A DNA stretch of 64,000 nt. Source: Ruminococcaceae bacterium UBA1036. GTDB lineage: Bacteria > Bacillota > Clostridia > Oscillospirales > Acutalibacteraceae. Position 1 is the stretch's first letter, and each line of letters starts with the position of its first letter. The DNA lies in assembly GCA_002316805.1 (NCBI GenBank), contig DCEF01000011.1, positions 1-64,000 of the forward strand. The letters run 5' to 3'. A program made the position numbers and the translations under genes. Below, in pieces: positions 1 through 7,765 of the stretch. The notes under the pieces are model-generated. The model had not been told where the DNA came from, ran no database searches, and saw only the letters and a program-made list of their open reading frames with translations.

Positions 1-7
1 TCTCGTT

Positions 8-84
8 TGGTGTCCTCGGGCGGATTCGAACCGCCGGCCTACCGCTTAGGAGGCGGTCGCTCTATCCATCTGAGCTACGAAGAC
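8..84 (-). tRNA. tRNA-Arg (anticodon CCT)
   Basis: Read on the minus strand this folds into a full cloverleaf. The 7-bp acceptor stem is GTCTTCG with CGAGGAC (one G-U), the anticodon arm is ACCGC-CTCCTAA-GCGGT with anticodon CCT, and the T-loop is GTTCGAATC. The 3' CCA is encoded at 8-10. It decodes AGG. Confidence 0.97.
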
Positions 85-140
85 AAATGTATGGCTTTAT
101 GCCACAGCCAAAATAAGATTCACTGCCTTATCCATTAAAC

Positions 141-180
141 AATAAACAGGTGCTGTCTCATGTAACAGCACCTGTTTATT
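141..180 (-). terminator. Intrinsic terminator hairpin
   Basis: A perfect 16-bp inverted repeat (141-156 with 165-180, 8-nt loop) lies just beyond the 3' end of the minus-strand lipoprotein gene. A/T-rich flanks on both sides could let it work in both directions. Confidence 0.8.
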
Positions 181-236
181 ATAAAATATTAAGATAGATT
201 TGTCAAACCTGCTATTATCTAAGGCGCAGCCATGCG

Positions 237-1451
237 TTAGTTTTCGCGCCGTTTAGCATTTGAATCGAACATCTTATGCAGTGTGGTCGGGTCTGCAATG
301 CCTGTAGCCGGAAGGCCATTTTCAAGCTGGAAATCTTTTACCGCCTGTTCCGTTCCTTCTGCAAAGAGGCCAGATGGTTTTACAAACATATAGCCAAGCT
401 TCAACAGGCGGTTCTGCATCTTAAGCACATCGTTGTTCTGCATGCCGTTGCGGAGTGTTTGATCAAGGTTCAATCCGTCAGTAGAAACCGTTGAAGAAGG
501 AGTGCCTGATGAATCAGGCTTTGATGGCGATGCCAATGACGACGAAGTGCTCTGCAGAAGCTGCGGATACGCCGTGCCCGCCATAAACGTAACAGCATTT
601 ATCATTTGCTCACCCTGAAGTGTCATAAGGCTTGGGTCCATTTCATAAACTTTTTTCTGCTCCACCGCATCCAACTTTGAAAACTGTTGCGAAGACATAA
701 GCTGTGCTTTCAGGCCCTTGGTACAGAAAATATATTTCGGATTCGCCTTCAACATATTGTCTACCGAATATTTTCCATTGGAACCGTCATCTGCAATATT
801 GTGGAATCCCGATGCCGTTACAAGGCTGCCTGCAATCGTATCTCCCGTTGCCGCATCTCCTATGAGGTCATAAAGATAGACAGCCGTTGCAGGTACGCTG
901 CTGAAAGGTACAGCGCGCGTCACATCATCTATGGACTCAAAGATGCCTGTTGCCACAGTTTTTCCCTTTTCGCTGCCGGTAACTTTGCCCTTTATCGCGG
1001 CTCCGACTTGAGCATAAAGCCGCGCCATGTCGGCCCGCGATGAAGCCTTGGAAATAGTAAGGACTGTGATGCCGGCATTCCGCATAGTGTCACGCTGCTT
1101 TTGAGTGATGTCAGAGTCAGCAAAAACGAGGTCGGCGCCATCGTTTTTAATCTTATATGCATCATCAGCAGTAACTACAGGAAGCGCCGCAAGGTCATTT
1201 TGCGTGCACTTTGTGCTTCTCGCTTTCAGGCAGAGCTCATAGCCCAGCGCCAGAATTACATCTGCCACATTCGGTGACAGCACAGCGACACCTGTAGGCT
1301 TATTATTAATTGTAATGTTATTTACAGTGACAGGGAAATCATCTTTATTTGTATCAGTTCCTGAAGATACATTTTTGCTGTGGCCGCACCCTGTTAGGCA
1401 TGAGAAAATAAGAGCTAAACATAAAACAGTAGCTGTAAATTTTTTCAGCAT
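237..1451 (-). CDS. Lipoprotein: periplasmic-binding (metal/heme receptor type) domain fused to a peptidoglycan-binding domain
   Basis: A 404-residue exported lipoprotein. I chose the ATG at 1451 because AAGGAGA sits just upstream and the protein then begins with a classic lipoprotein signal ending in LTGC. Residues about 60-290 resemble the TroA/BtuF helical-backbone metal receptor fold (vitamin B12, heme or siderophore binding proteins), with typical phrases such as LSPNVADVILALG and ANPKYIFCTKG. A Ser/Pro-rich linker follows. The last 60 residues are a PG_binding_1-type domain (MQNRLLKLGY, VKDFQLENGLPATG). No permease or ATPase is adjacent, so it may be a wall-anchored sensor or scavenger instead of a normal ABC receptor. 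The domain calls are confident; the ligand is unknown. Confidence 0.8.
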   Translation of the reverse strand: MLKKFTATVLCLALIFSCLTGCGHSKNVSSGTDTNKDDFPVTVNNITINNKPTGVAVLSPNVADVILALGYELCLKARSTKCTQNDLAALPVVTADDAYKIKNDGADLVFADSDITQKQRDTMRNAGITVLTISKASSRADMARLYAQVGAAIKGKVTGSEKGKTVATGIFESIDDVTRAVPFSSVPATAVYLYDLIGDAATGDTIAGSLVTASGFHNIADDGSNGKYSVDNMLKANPKYIFCTKGLKAQLMSSQQFSKLDAVEQKKVYEMDPSLMTLQGEQMINAVTFMAGTAYPQLLQSTSSSLASPSKPDSSGTPSSTVSTDGLNLDQTLRNGMQNNDVLKMQNRLLKLGYMFVKPSGLFAEGTEQAVKDFQLENGLPATGIADPTTLHKMFDSNAKRREN

Positions 1452-1700
1452 GATTGTCTCCTTTTCAAAAGGCAGCAAATCCGCAAAACTTTCCAAACTT
1501 TCTGCAAAATTACCAGTTTTGCCGGCATTGCAGGAAGCACTTTTTCGCACAAAAGCAGGTTCTGTCTCAGTCCCTGTCGTATGTTGTCATAATTTATATT
1601 TTATTCTACCCTTATTGGGCTTGCTATGTCAAGTTCACGGAAAATGTTGCCTTGTTGAGAAAGCCTGCAGATTTACAGCAGCATGATTTTGACTAAAAAC

Positions 1701-2534
1701 TCATCCTTTCGCCTGCGTTGCAGAGGCATTTTTTGCCCCGTCTGGAAGGATAACTGCCGGAGCGTTGTCTATTCTGGAAAAGTTCCCACATATTTGGCAT
1801 TTCGACACTTTGATCTTAACAGTGCTCCCGTCAATATTCTGGAAAATGTGATTAACTTCATCGGCTGCGTCAAGTTCAAGGCGCACGAGATGTCCGCTGC
1901 CGGCATTTATATAGCAGTAGCCATAAATGTCTGGTGCGCTGTCAAGCAGTGCCTGCACAATTGTTTTGGAATTCTCGCCCATGCCCGAAGCAGTCACTAT
2001 ATTTTCAACAGTACTGCGTAAAATTTCATTTTTAAGGTGAAGCTCTATTTTATGTACTTTTTGGGAATCCACTTCTGTTTTTCTAACATATTTCTGGTCC
2101 TGTACTTGATTAAGCATTTGCATGATACTTATTTGAGAAAAAGGCGATGGATCGAGATCTTTTGCATCTGTTTTTTGCCAGCCAGAAGAAGTGCGGCAGT
2201 AAAAATCAGTCGTCCCGTTTTCCGGCACGGTGTATGACTCGCTGCTGCTGTTCTCACCGTCGCTGTGCGACGTCTGCACTGACTTCATGGCAAATGGTGA
2301 AGAGTGGTAATCAATTTTGCTTGAAGACTGAAAACTGTGCTGCTGGCCGTTCGCTGTAAATTTAAGCGAGCTTGTTGTGGATACGCTGCAGCTTTTCATC
2401 TCTTCGGCATCCGTTTTCACTTCACGCATAATAACGCCAGCGTCCGCCTGCTGTCCGCAAGAAGAAAGCAGTGTGGCTGCCACCACTGCCAATGCAATGA
2501 GCAGATACATGGCAAGGCGCTTTGTGAATTTCAT
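1701..2534 (-). CDS. Putative lipoprotein, LolA-like / DUF6612-type
   Basis: A 277-residue exported protein. The N-terminus is a hydrophobic signal ending at LLSSC, the expected lipobox. The rest is a beta-rich extracellular domain that begins with a short helix (MREVKTDAEEMKS) and has alternating strands and Ser-rich loops. This is the pattern of small Clostridia lipoproteins with a LolA/LppX-like fold (DUF6612 and relatives). It is transcribed in the same direction as the neighbouring binding-protein gene, with about 250 bases between them. The function is not known, and the family assignment rests on overall pattern, not on a diagnostic motif. Confidence 0.65.
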   Translation of the reverse strand: MKFTKRLAMYLLIALAVVAATLLSSCGQQADAGVIMREVKTDAEEMKSCSVSTTSSLKFTANGQQHSFQSSSKIDYHSSPFAMKSVQTSHSDGENSSSESYTVPENGTTDFYCRTSSGWQKTDAKDLDPSPFSQISIMQMLNQVQDQKYVRKTEVDSQKVHKIELHLKNEILRSTVENIVTASGMGENSKTIVQALLDSAPDIYGYCYINAGSGHLVRLELDAADEVNHIFQNIDGSTVKIKVSKCQICGNFSRIDNAPAVILPDGAKNASATQAKG

Positions 2535-2660
2535 TGTTTCATCGCAATCCTTCCACTTTTTTCATTTAATAATATTATCAAATTTCTCATTATTTCGCAA
2601 GGTAATATTTTTTCAACTCATTTATAGCAATATTCCCCAACATTTTTAATAACAGCCATG

Positions 2661-2767
2661 GCCACCCTGAAAGGGGTGGCATTCACACGCCCTATAAAGG
2701 CTAAAGACTGCCAGTGCCTAAATGCGGTTTTCAGAGACGGACTATACATCTCTGATAACTTGCTAAA
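2661..2767. repeat. Short dispersed element: hairpin plus a 20-bp sequence repeated at 51670
   Basis: Positions 2661-2680 form a GCCACCC/GGGTGGC hairpin. Positions 2748-2767 (ATCTCTGATAACTTGCTAAA) are identical to 51670-51689. A 20-base exact match is very unlikely by chance in 64 kb. No gene is seen here. It may be a remnant of a mobile or REP-like element, but no complete ends or transposase are visible. Confidence 0.5.
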
Positions 2768-2846
2768 ACCTAAAGCAAAGCAGAGCAAAATCCCCCAGCA
2801 TTTACGGATTGCAATCCATAATTTTTTTATAACTCTTAAAATTTTC

Positions 2847-2875
2847 TTTACAAACTCCTTAAAACATGGTATGAT
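2847..2875 (+). promoter_or_regulatory. Sigma-70 type promoter of perR
   Basis: TTTACA at 2847-2852 and TATGAT at 2870-2875 are separated by 17 bases. Transcription should start near 2882, about 45 bases ahead of the perR start codon. Confidence 0.75.
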
Positions 2876-2895
2876 AAGTTCAAAAGAAATAAAGA

Positions 2896-2910
2896 TTATC
2901 ATTATTGATT
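2896..2910 (+). promoter_or_regulatory. Possible PerR box (autoregulation)
   Basis: TTATCATTATTGATT matches 10 of the 14 defined positions of the Bacillus Per box (TTATAATNATTATAA). It lies between the predicted transcription start and perR, where binding would block transcription. The match is imperfect, so this is inference from position plus motif. Confidence 0.4.
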
Positions 2911-2926
2911 TGAGGGAACAGCCATT

Positions 2927-3337
2927 ATGCACTCACCTGAAAAGAAAAGAAACTACAGTAGGAAACGCGAAGCAATTCTAAAAGCTGTCCGTTCCACAAC
3001 ATGCCATCCCACAGCAGACTGGGTTTACCAGACACTGAAACCGAAGTTTCCTGACCTTTCGCTTGGAACAGTTTACCGCAATCTTACCCAGCTTAGAAAA
3101 GATGGGACGATTATAAGCATTGGCAATGTGAATGGGCAAGAACGTTATGACGGCAACATCAGGCCTCATACGCACTTCGTATGCTCGTATTGCTACAGAG
3201 TGCTTGATATTCCCGGAGATTTTGTAAACAAGGAACAGACTAAGGCAGAAGCTGAAAGACTTGGCCTCGAAGTTGATTCCTGCGATCTGCTTCTCCATGG
3301 CATTTGCGATAAATGCCTGCAGAAATTAGGTAAATGA
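2927..3337 (+). CDS. perR: Fur-family peroxide regulator PerR
   Basis: A 136-residue Fur-family repressor. The N-terminal winged helix includes the family phrase SLGTVYRNL. The dimerisation half has the metal-sensing HTH motif in RPHTHFVC and two CxxC pairs (CSYC, CDKC) for structural zinc. In Clostridia, PerR senses peroxide by metal-catalysed histidine oxidation and represses oxygen-defence genes. The rubrerythrin gene directly downstream is a standard target. Start at 2927 with TGAGGGA nine bases upstream. Fur and Zur are alternatives, but the neighbour and overall length favour PerR. Confidence 0.85.
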   Translation: MHSPEKKRNYSRKREAILKAVRSTTCHPTADWVYQTLKPKFPDLSLGTVYRNLTQLRKDGTIISIGNVNGQERYDGNIRPHTHFVCSYCYRVLDIPGDFVNKEQTKAEAERLGLEVDSCDLLLHGICDKCLQKLGK

Positions 3338-3428
3338 AGCCGATGAATAGGCTTATGCCTTTCATATAAAATCCATTTTCACAAAAGAAAGAATGCTAAC
3401 AAAAAAACGATTACTGGAGGTTTTTGTA

Positions 3429-3974
3429 ATGAAAAAATTTGTATGCTCAATATGCGGCTATGTTTATGAGGGTGATGTGCCGCCAGAAAAATGCCCACAG
3501 TGTGGCGCTCCGAGGGAAAAATTCAAAGAGGTAAAAGAAAGCACTGCTTTTGCCTGTGAACATGAAATCGGCATTGCAAAAGGCGTTGACAAAGAAGTTT
3601 ACGACGGCCTCAAAGCAAACTTCCAAGGCGAATGCAGCGAAGTCGGCATGTATCTTGCGATGGCACGTCAGGCAGACCGTGAAGGCTACCCTGAGATTGC
3701 CTCCGCTTTCCGCAAGTACGGATATGAAGAAGCTGAACATGCTTCTAAATTTGCCGAGCTTCTCGGCGAAGTGCTTACAAAGAGCACTAAGAAAAACCTT
3801 GAGATGCGCGTTCAGGCAGAAGCCGGTGCCTGTGCAGGCAAACTCGCCCTTGCAAAGCGCGCAAAAGAGCTCAACTATGATGCTATTCATGACACCGTTC
3901 ACGAAATGGCCAAGGACGAGGCCCGCCATGGCAAAGGATATGAGGGCCTTCTTAAACGCTATTTTGGTAAATAA
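3429..3974 (+). CDS. Reverse-order rubrerythrin (rubredoxin domain first)
   Basis: A 181-residue non-haem iron peroxidase that protects anaerobes against hydrogen peroxide and oxygen. The rubredoxin Fe(Cys)4 domain is at the N-terminus (CSIC at 6-9, CPQC at 22-25) and the ferritin-like di-iron domain follows (EEAEHA, and DEARHG near the C-terminus). This is the reversed order known from clostridial revRbr; classical rubrerythrins carry the rubredoxin part last. The ATG at 3429 is chosen because CTGGAGG precedes it by 8 bases; an upstream in-frame start at 3393 has no ribosome site. It lies 91 bases after perR and may share its transcript. A strong terminator follows. Confidence 0.92.
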   Translation: MKKFVCSICGYVYEGDVPPEKCPQCGAPREKFKEVKESTAFACEHEIGIAKGVDKEVYDGLKANFQGECSEVGMYLAMARQADREGYPEIASAFRKYGYEEAEHASKFAELLGEVLTKSTKKNLEMRVQAEAGACAGKLALAKRAKELNYDAIHDTVHEMAKDEARHGKGYEGLLKRYFGK

Positions 3975-3995
3975 CTAAACCCATTTACACCAAAG

Positions 3996-4039
3996 GCAGC
4001 GGAGCTAACGGTTTTCCACAGTTCCGCTGCTTTTTTTTT
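3996..4039 (+). terminator. Intrinsic terminator after rubrerythrin
   Basis: An 11-bp stem (3996-4006 with 4020-4030, one G-U) is followed by nine T residues. Confidence 0.92.
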
Positions 4040-4274
4040 GTTTTCAGCAAGGCAACACACAGATTTTAATCGAATAATTTTCAAATTGCAGTATAAAATA
4101 TGTTACGGTGGAATGTTTCCGCTGAATGGAACAGGCCATATCTAAAAAATACTGTAAATCAAGAAATCAAGAATTCGCTGCATAATATTCGTGTAAAATA
4201 AATGGAATTTAAGGGTTTATTTTTAGAAATTTGGGGAAAAACCAAAATATTTTTCAAATAATTCAAAATATCGC

Positions 4275-4303
4275 TTGACAATAAGAAAAATCTGCTATAC
4301 ACT
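4275..4303 (+). promoter_or_regulatory. Sigma-70 type promoter for the tRNA-like/zinc-ribbon transcript
   Basis: TTGACA (4275-4280) and TACACT (4298-4303) are spaced by 17 bases. The predicted start near 4310 is only about 17 bases ahead of the tRNA-like sequence, so that sequence would be the first thing transcribed. Confidence 0.7.
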
Positions 4304-4326
4304 AAACACATATCAAACGTATATAT

Positions 4327-4395
4327 GCCCCAGTAGCTTAACGCAAGAGCATTTGGTAATTCCAAAGGTTGTCGGTTCAACTCCGTCCCAGGGCA
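4327..4395 (+). pseudogene. Degenerate tRNA-like sequence in the 5' leader of the zinc-ribbon gene
   Basis: The order of tRNA parts is preserved: acceptor GCCCCAG, TA at 8-9, D-arm GCTT-AACGCAA-GAGC, anticodon stem TTTGG/CCAAA, T-arm GTCGG-TTCAACT-CCGTC, acceptor CCAGGGC. It cannot be a normal tRNA. The anticodon loop has 5 bases (TAATT) instead of 7, the acceptor stem has C-A and A-C mismatches, the T-stem has a T-T mismatch, and no CCA is encoded. It looks like a decayed or repurposed tRNA. It sits between a good promoter and the zinc-ribbon start codon 33 bases further on. Confidence 0.6.
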
Positions 4396-4427
4396 AAAAA
4401 ATAATCACACAGAGTGAGGTAAAAATT

Positions 4428-4709
4428 ATGTTTGAAGACAAAACGTTAGTCTGCCAGGAATGCGGGAAGGAGTTCGTTTGGACTGCCGGTGAACAGGAGT
4501 TCTATGCTGAAAAAGGCTTTACCAACGAACCGAAAAGATGCCCGGAATGCCGTAAGTCCCGCAGGATGAGTCAAAAGCCGCAGCGTCAGATGTATGATGC
4601 TGTATGTGCAAACTGCGGTGCTCCATGCAAGGTACCGTTCCAACCAACAGAAGGTCGTCCGGTATATTGCAGTGAATGCTTTGCGAAAATGAAGGAGCAA
4701 CAGGGCTGA
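4428..4709 (+). CDS. Small zinc-ribbon protein (zf-trcl type)
   Basis: A 93-residue protein with two zinc-ribbon units. The first has CQEC and CPEC separated by an acidic/aromatic segment (residues about 9-43), the pattern of the zf-trcl family. The second has CANC and CSEC (about 61-86). Such proteins are common in Clostridia; their role is unknown, with nucleic-acid or ribosome binding a reasonable guess. Start at ATG 4428 with GTGAGG 8 bases upstream; a longer in-frame reading from 4275 would run through the promoter and tRNA-like sequence and is rejected. It has its own promoter and terminator, so it is a single-gene transcript with a tRNA-like leader. Confidence 0.85.
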   Translation: MFEDKTLVCQECGKEFVWTAGEQEFYAEKGFTNEPKRCPECRKSRRMSQKPQRQMYDAVCANCGAPCKVPFQPTEGRPVYCSECFAKMKEQQG

Positions 4710-4765
4710 TTTTTTAGCCTAAGTTCTGCTATTGCGTTTTTGCATGTGCAGTAAAGCATAAAATG

Positions 4766-4801
4766 ACCGGTTTGCAGAAAATCTGCAAACCGGTTCTTTT
4801 T
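4766..4801 (+). terminator. Intrinsic terminator after the zinc-ribbon gene
   Basis: A perfect 13-bp stem (4766-4778 with 4782-4794), AAA loop, and a T-rich tail. Confidence 0.93.
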
Positions 4802-4817
4802 TATTGTCTTTACAATT

Positions 4818-5291
4818 TTATTGATGCGGCCTCTTCGGCGAAGCGGCTGCGGCATCTTTGCACATACGTTTTTTGCATTCACTGCAGTAACCGTAAATTT
4901 CGAGCCTGTGGCCTGTTACAGAAAAGCCTGTCTCTTTTTCCAGGCGCTTCTCGAGGCTGCCGAGCGGGCAGTTTTCTACAGGTATCATTTTGCGGCATCC
5001 GAGGCAGATTAAATAATGGCGGTGTGTTTTGCGGTTAATCTCAAACATGGCGCTTCCGCTTTCAGCGCTGCTAACTTTGAGGACGATTGCTTTTGCGGCA
5101 AGCACGTCAAGGATGCGGTACACTGTCGAAAGGCTTATGCTTATCTTCTGCGATTTAAGGCGAAAAAAAATCTGCTCTGCAGTCATCGGCTGGCTGCTTT
5201 CTTCCAAAACGTGCAGCACGCTGTCACGCCGCCGTGTGTTTTTCAGCCCGCACTTTTTCAGGCGGTCGGCTTCCGGCTTATTTTGCTTCAT
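4818..5291 (-). CDS. Fur-family metal-responsive repressor (Fur or Zur)
   Basis: A 157-residue Fur-family regulator, the second in this window. The winged helix carries SLSTVYRILDVL. The C-terminal half has the metal cluster KTHRHYLICLGC and a CSEC pair close to the C-terminus, plus an additional cysteine in KKRMC. Start at ATG 5291, preceded by AAGGGG; longer readings lack a ribosome site. The HxHH-type cluster fits iron or zinc sensing better than PerR, but the metal cannot be decided from sequence alone. It is transcribed convergently with the zinc-ribbon gene, and the region up to 5584 probably holds divergent promoters. Confidence 0.82.
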   Translation of the reverse strand: MKQNKPEADRLKKCGLKNTRRRDSVLHVLEESSQPMTAEQIFFRLKSQKISISLSTVYRILDVLAAKAIVLKVSSAESGSAMFEINRKTHRHYLICLGCRKMIPVENCPLGSLEKRLEKETGFSVTGHRLEIYGYCSECKKRMCKDAAAASPKRPHQ

Positions 5292-5584
5292 TGCAATGAC
5301 CCCTTTTACACCGTTTTTATAAAAGCGCCCTCGGCACTGCACTGAAAATGGCTGCTGCTTACTGAAACCATTGCTGTTGGCAATGGTTCTACGTGGCCTA
5401 AAGGCATTTATTCCCACAGCACAGCTATGATTTTATAAAAAAACCAATAAAAATTAAAAACTGTGCTTTCTAAAAATGCAAACCATTTGCATTTATACTC
5501 CCTTATAAGCATAGCGCAGAAGCGGCCTTTTGTAAATATCTTTTTGTTTTTTGGAAAACCTATATGCGAAAGGGGGAGATTACA

Positions 5585-5806
5585 CTGGACAAAATTGCTT
5601 TGACGATTCTGATAATCGGCGGCCTTAACTGGGGCTGTATAGGGCTTTTCGGATTCGACGTAATAGGCTGGATATTCGGCGGCCAGCTTGCGCTCGGCAG
5701 CCGAATAGTATTTGTAATTGTTGCAGTTGCTGCCTTCTGGTGCATCCACATGCTGGTCGATGGCGACAAGGAACCGGCGCGGGAAGCCCATGAAATGAAA
5801 CAGTAA
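5585..5806 (+). CDS. DUF378 small membrane protein
   Basis: A 73-residue protein of two membrane helices matching DUF378 (YuzA-like): LTILIIGGLNWGCIGLFGF, then a second helix around VFVIVAVAAFWCIHML, and a charged tail. The function is unknown. I prefer a CTG start at 5585 because AGGGGGAG lies 7 bases upstream and the protein then begins MDKIALTI, the usual form for the family. The ATG at 5564 has no ribosome site and would translate through the Shine-Dalgarno sequence. A hairpin follows. Confidence 0.78.
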   Translation: MDKIALTILIIGGLNWGCIGLFGFDVIGWIFGGQLALGSRIVFVIVAVAAFWCIHMLVDGDKEPAREAHEMKQ

Positions 5807-5822
5807 GCAAATTAATTGCGAA

Positions 5823-5853
5823 GCTGCCGCCTGTTTTTTAAGCAGGCGGCAGC
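5823..5853. terminator. Bidirectional hairpin terminator
   Basis: An 11-bp perfect stem GCTGCCGCCTG/CAGGCGGCAGC (5823-5833 with 5843-5853) lies between the convergent DUF378 and coaX genes. T-rich sequence is weak on both sides. Confidence 0.65.
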
Positions 5854-5872
5854 GTGCATTTTAATATTATAT

Positions 5873-6640
5873 TCAGGTGCAGTTCATCCCATAAATCAGT
5901 CGCAGGCCCTCAAGAAGCAGCGTATCACAGTGTATAATCTTACGCCGGCACTGACGCACAATCTCTCCGGCAAGGCCGCCGGTTGCAACGACATTGCATT
6001 CTTTGCTGAGCTCATGTTCCATACGGTCGCACATTCCGTCTATCATGCATGCAGCCCCGTCTATAAGCCCCGAACGCATACATTCATCTGTATTGCGCCC
6101 AATTACATGCTTTGGAGCCTCAAGGCTAACCGACGGAAGCTGCTCTGTGCGTCCTGTAAGGGCGTCAAGGGAGACACCTACGCCAGGCGCAATGGCACCG
6201 CCTAACAGGTGCCTGTTTTCATCAATCACCATAAATGTTGTAGCCGTGCCCATATCGAGAACAATGCACGGCCCACTGAACATATTCGCCGCCGCAACAC
6301 ACCCTACAAGCAGGTCTGCCCCAATCGTTTCGGCACGCTGGTCATCAATCGTAATCCCTGTTTTCGTCTTTGGCCCAATACAAATAACTTCTGCATTCAT
6401 AAACTTACGGATTGCATTAAGAATCGGGCGGTTCACCGAAGGCACAACAGAGCTTACGGCCACCCCGGATATCTCATCAGCCGAAATGCCATAAAGCGAA
6501 AGGATCTCCCGCAGCTCAATGGCATACTGGTCTTCCATACGCGTTCTGTCTGTCGCCATGCGCGAAACGAATAAAAGCTCCTTCCCCTTGTAAACGCCTA
6601 TCGTTATGTTTGTATTGCCGATATCAAGAACTAAAATCAT
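5873..6640 (-). CDS. coaX: Type III pantothenate kinase
   Basis: A 255-residue ASKHA-fold kinase that phosphorylates pantothenate in the first step of coenzyme A synthesis. It shows the N-terminal phosphate loop LDIGNTNITIGV, the central DMGTATTF motif, GGAIAPGV, and ATGGLAGEI near the end, all typical of CoaX. The ATG at 6640 is preceded by GGGAG with 8-base spacing; the upstream in-frame ATG at 6658 lacks this. It appears to be a single gene. The 280 bases upstream (to 6920) contain no recognisable gene. Confidence 0.95.
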   Translation of the reverse strand: MILVLDIGNTNITIGVYKGKELLFVSRMATDRTRMEDQYAIELREILSLYGISADEISGVAVSSVVPSVNRPILNAIRKFMNAEVICIGPKTKTGITIDDQRAETIGADLLVGCVAAANMFSGPCIVLDMGTATTFMVIDENRHLLGGAIAPGVGVSLDALTGRTEQLPSVSLEAPKHVIGRNTDECMRSGLIDGAACMIDGMCDRMEHELSKECNVVATGGLAGEIVRQCRRKIIHCDTLLLEGLRLIYGMNCT

Positions 6641-6920
6641 ATTTTTTGCTCCCGTCATGCGGCCTGCATTTCTGCTTTGGCACTGTCAAAAAAGTCCGAC
6701 CTCTTAGATTTATAACTTCGTTAAAATTATAACAGGCTTTCTCACATGATGCAATAACTTTAAAATATATTTTTCAGTCTCCCGATATCAGGCTAAATGT
6801 TTTTTTACATCTTTTACACGGCTGCGGAATTTTTTCCGTCAGAGTCCGCGCTTACGCTGCCGACTTCAGTAACCGATTATCAGCCCATTTGCCTTTAGGT
6901 TAAAAAGCCATACAGCATCA

Positions 6921-7676
6921 TCAGCTGATTTTCTCAACTTTGGTAAAAAAGACGCGTGACATATCATCGCCGTTTTTAACACCTGTGTACGTGATTTTTA
7001 CCTTGTCGCCGTACGTTATATTTTTTAAGCCAGACATATCTATTGTATCGTTATGGCTCGGCACAGTGAATTTTGTACCGCTGTCTGTCTTCATTGTAAC
7101 GCCGTTCATGGTAAAATCGTAAACTGCCGCTGTAAATGTATGGGGCGTCTTACTGAACGCCTGATCCTGTGCCGCCGGCACAAGGGCTTTGTCTGACACT
7201 GCCCATGTGAACACAGAGCCGGTTTTCGGGTTTACAAGGATAAACGGGCTCTGGAATGATGAGCCATGCCACATCTCAAATTCCCAGTACTGCACGTTAT
7301 CTATCGTGACAGTTCCCGTCTTTTTCAGCCTGTAGCGTTTCCAGTCCAGAGAAACTGTTTTTTTGATCTTGTCAGCAGCCTGCTTTTCTGTTTTTACAGC
7401 AACCACAGAAGAGCTTTTGCTGCCCGTCCGTTTTTTCTCGGAGGAAACGCTCTTTGGAGATTTTTTCTCGGATTCAGGCGGCTGCGGCAAATCCGATACT
7501 TCAGAAGACGCCTGTGACGATACTGCGCTGCTTCCAGGCTGGCTTGGCATATTATTGGCAGCAGTATTGCACGCTGTCAGGCTGGCTGTGCATGCTCCCG
7601 CAAGCAAAGCGCAGGCAACAACTGTTTTGGCCATAAGTTTTCTGCCCGCATCGCCATGTGAAGACCTTTTCTCCAT
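6921..7676 (-). CDS. Putative lipoprotein with Ser-rich linker
   Basis: About 251 residues, unrecognised. The N-terminus has a charged start, a hydrophobic core and a lipobox-like ASLTAC, so it is probably a lipoprotein. A low-complexity Ser/Lys linker (about residues 35-90) leads to a C-terminal beta-rich half with phrases such as VQYWEFEMWHG and GDKVKITYTGV that suggest an OB-like or PepSY-like extracellular domain. The start is uncertain: ATG 7676 has a weak GGGAAG upstream, and ATG 7634 is possible but has none. The same direction and 89-base gap suggest possible co-transcription with the SGNH hydrolase upstream of it. Confidence 0.65.
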   Translation of the reverse strand: MEKRSSHGDAGRKLMAKTVVACALLAGACTASLTACNTAANNMPSQPGSSAVSSQASSEVSDLPQPPESEKKSPKSVSSEKKRTGSKSSSVVAVKTEKQAADKIKKTVSLDWKRYRLKKTGTVTIDNVQYWEFEMWHGSSFQSPFILVNPKTGSVFTWAVSDKALVPAAQDQAFSKTPHTFTAAVYDFTMNGVTMKTDSGTKFTVPSHNDTIDMSGLKNITYGDKVKITYTGVKNGDDMSRVFFTKVEKIS

Positions 7677-7765
7677 AACTTTCTTCCCGCTTTCCGTAAG
7701 CAACCACCGTAAGTGGCATGACGGCATTGCCTTATTTCACAAAACCTTAATTAATTATTATAAAC

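Noticed and set aside
2618..2932. 104-residue minus-strand frame opposite the perR promoter
   Set aside because: No ribosome site; it reads through the hairpin, the repeat and the perR promoter in antisense. I kept only the repeat.
4327..4395. Functional tRNA (for example tRNA-Ile with anticodon AAT)
   Set aside because: A 7-base anticodon loop can only be made by giving up a stem pair, and acceptor and T-stem mismatches remain; CCA is absent.
5408..5810. Minus-strand frames opposite the DUF378 gene
   Set aside because: They are antisense to a well-supported small membrane protein and have no ribosome sites.
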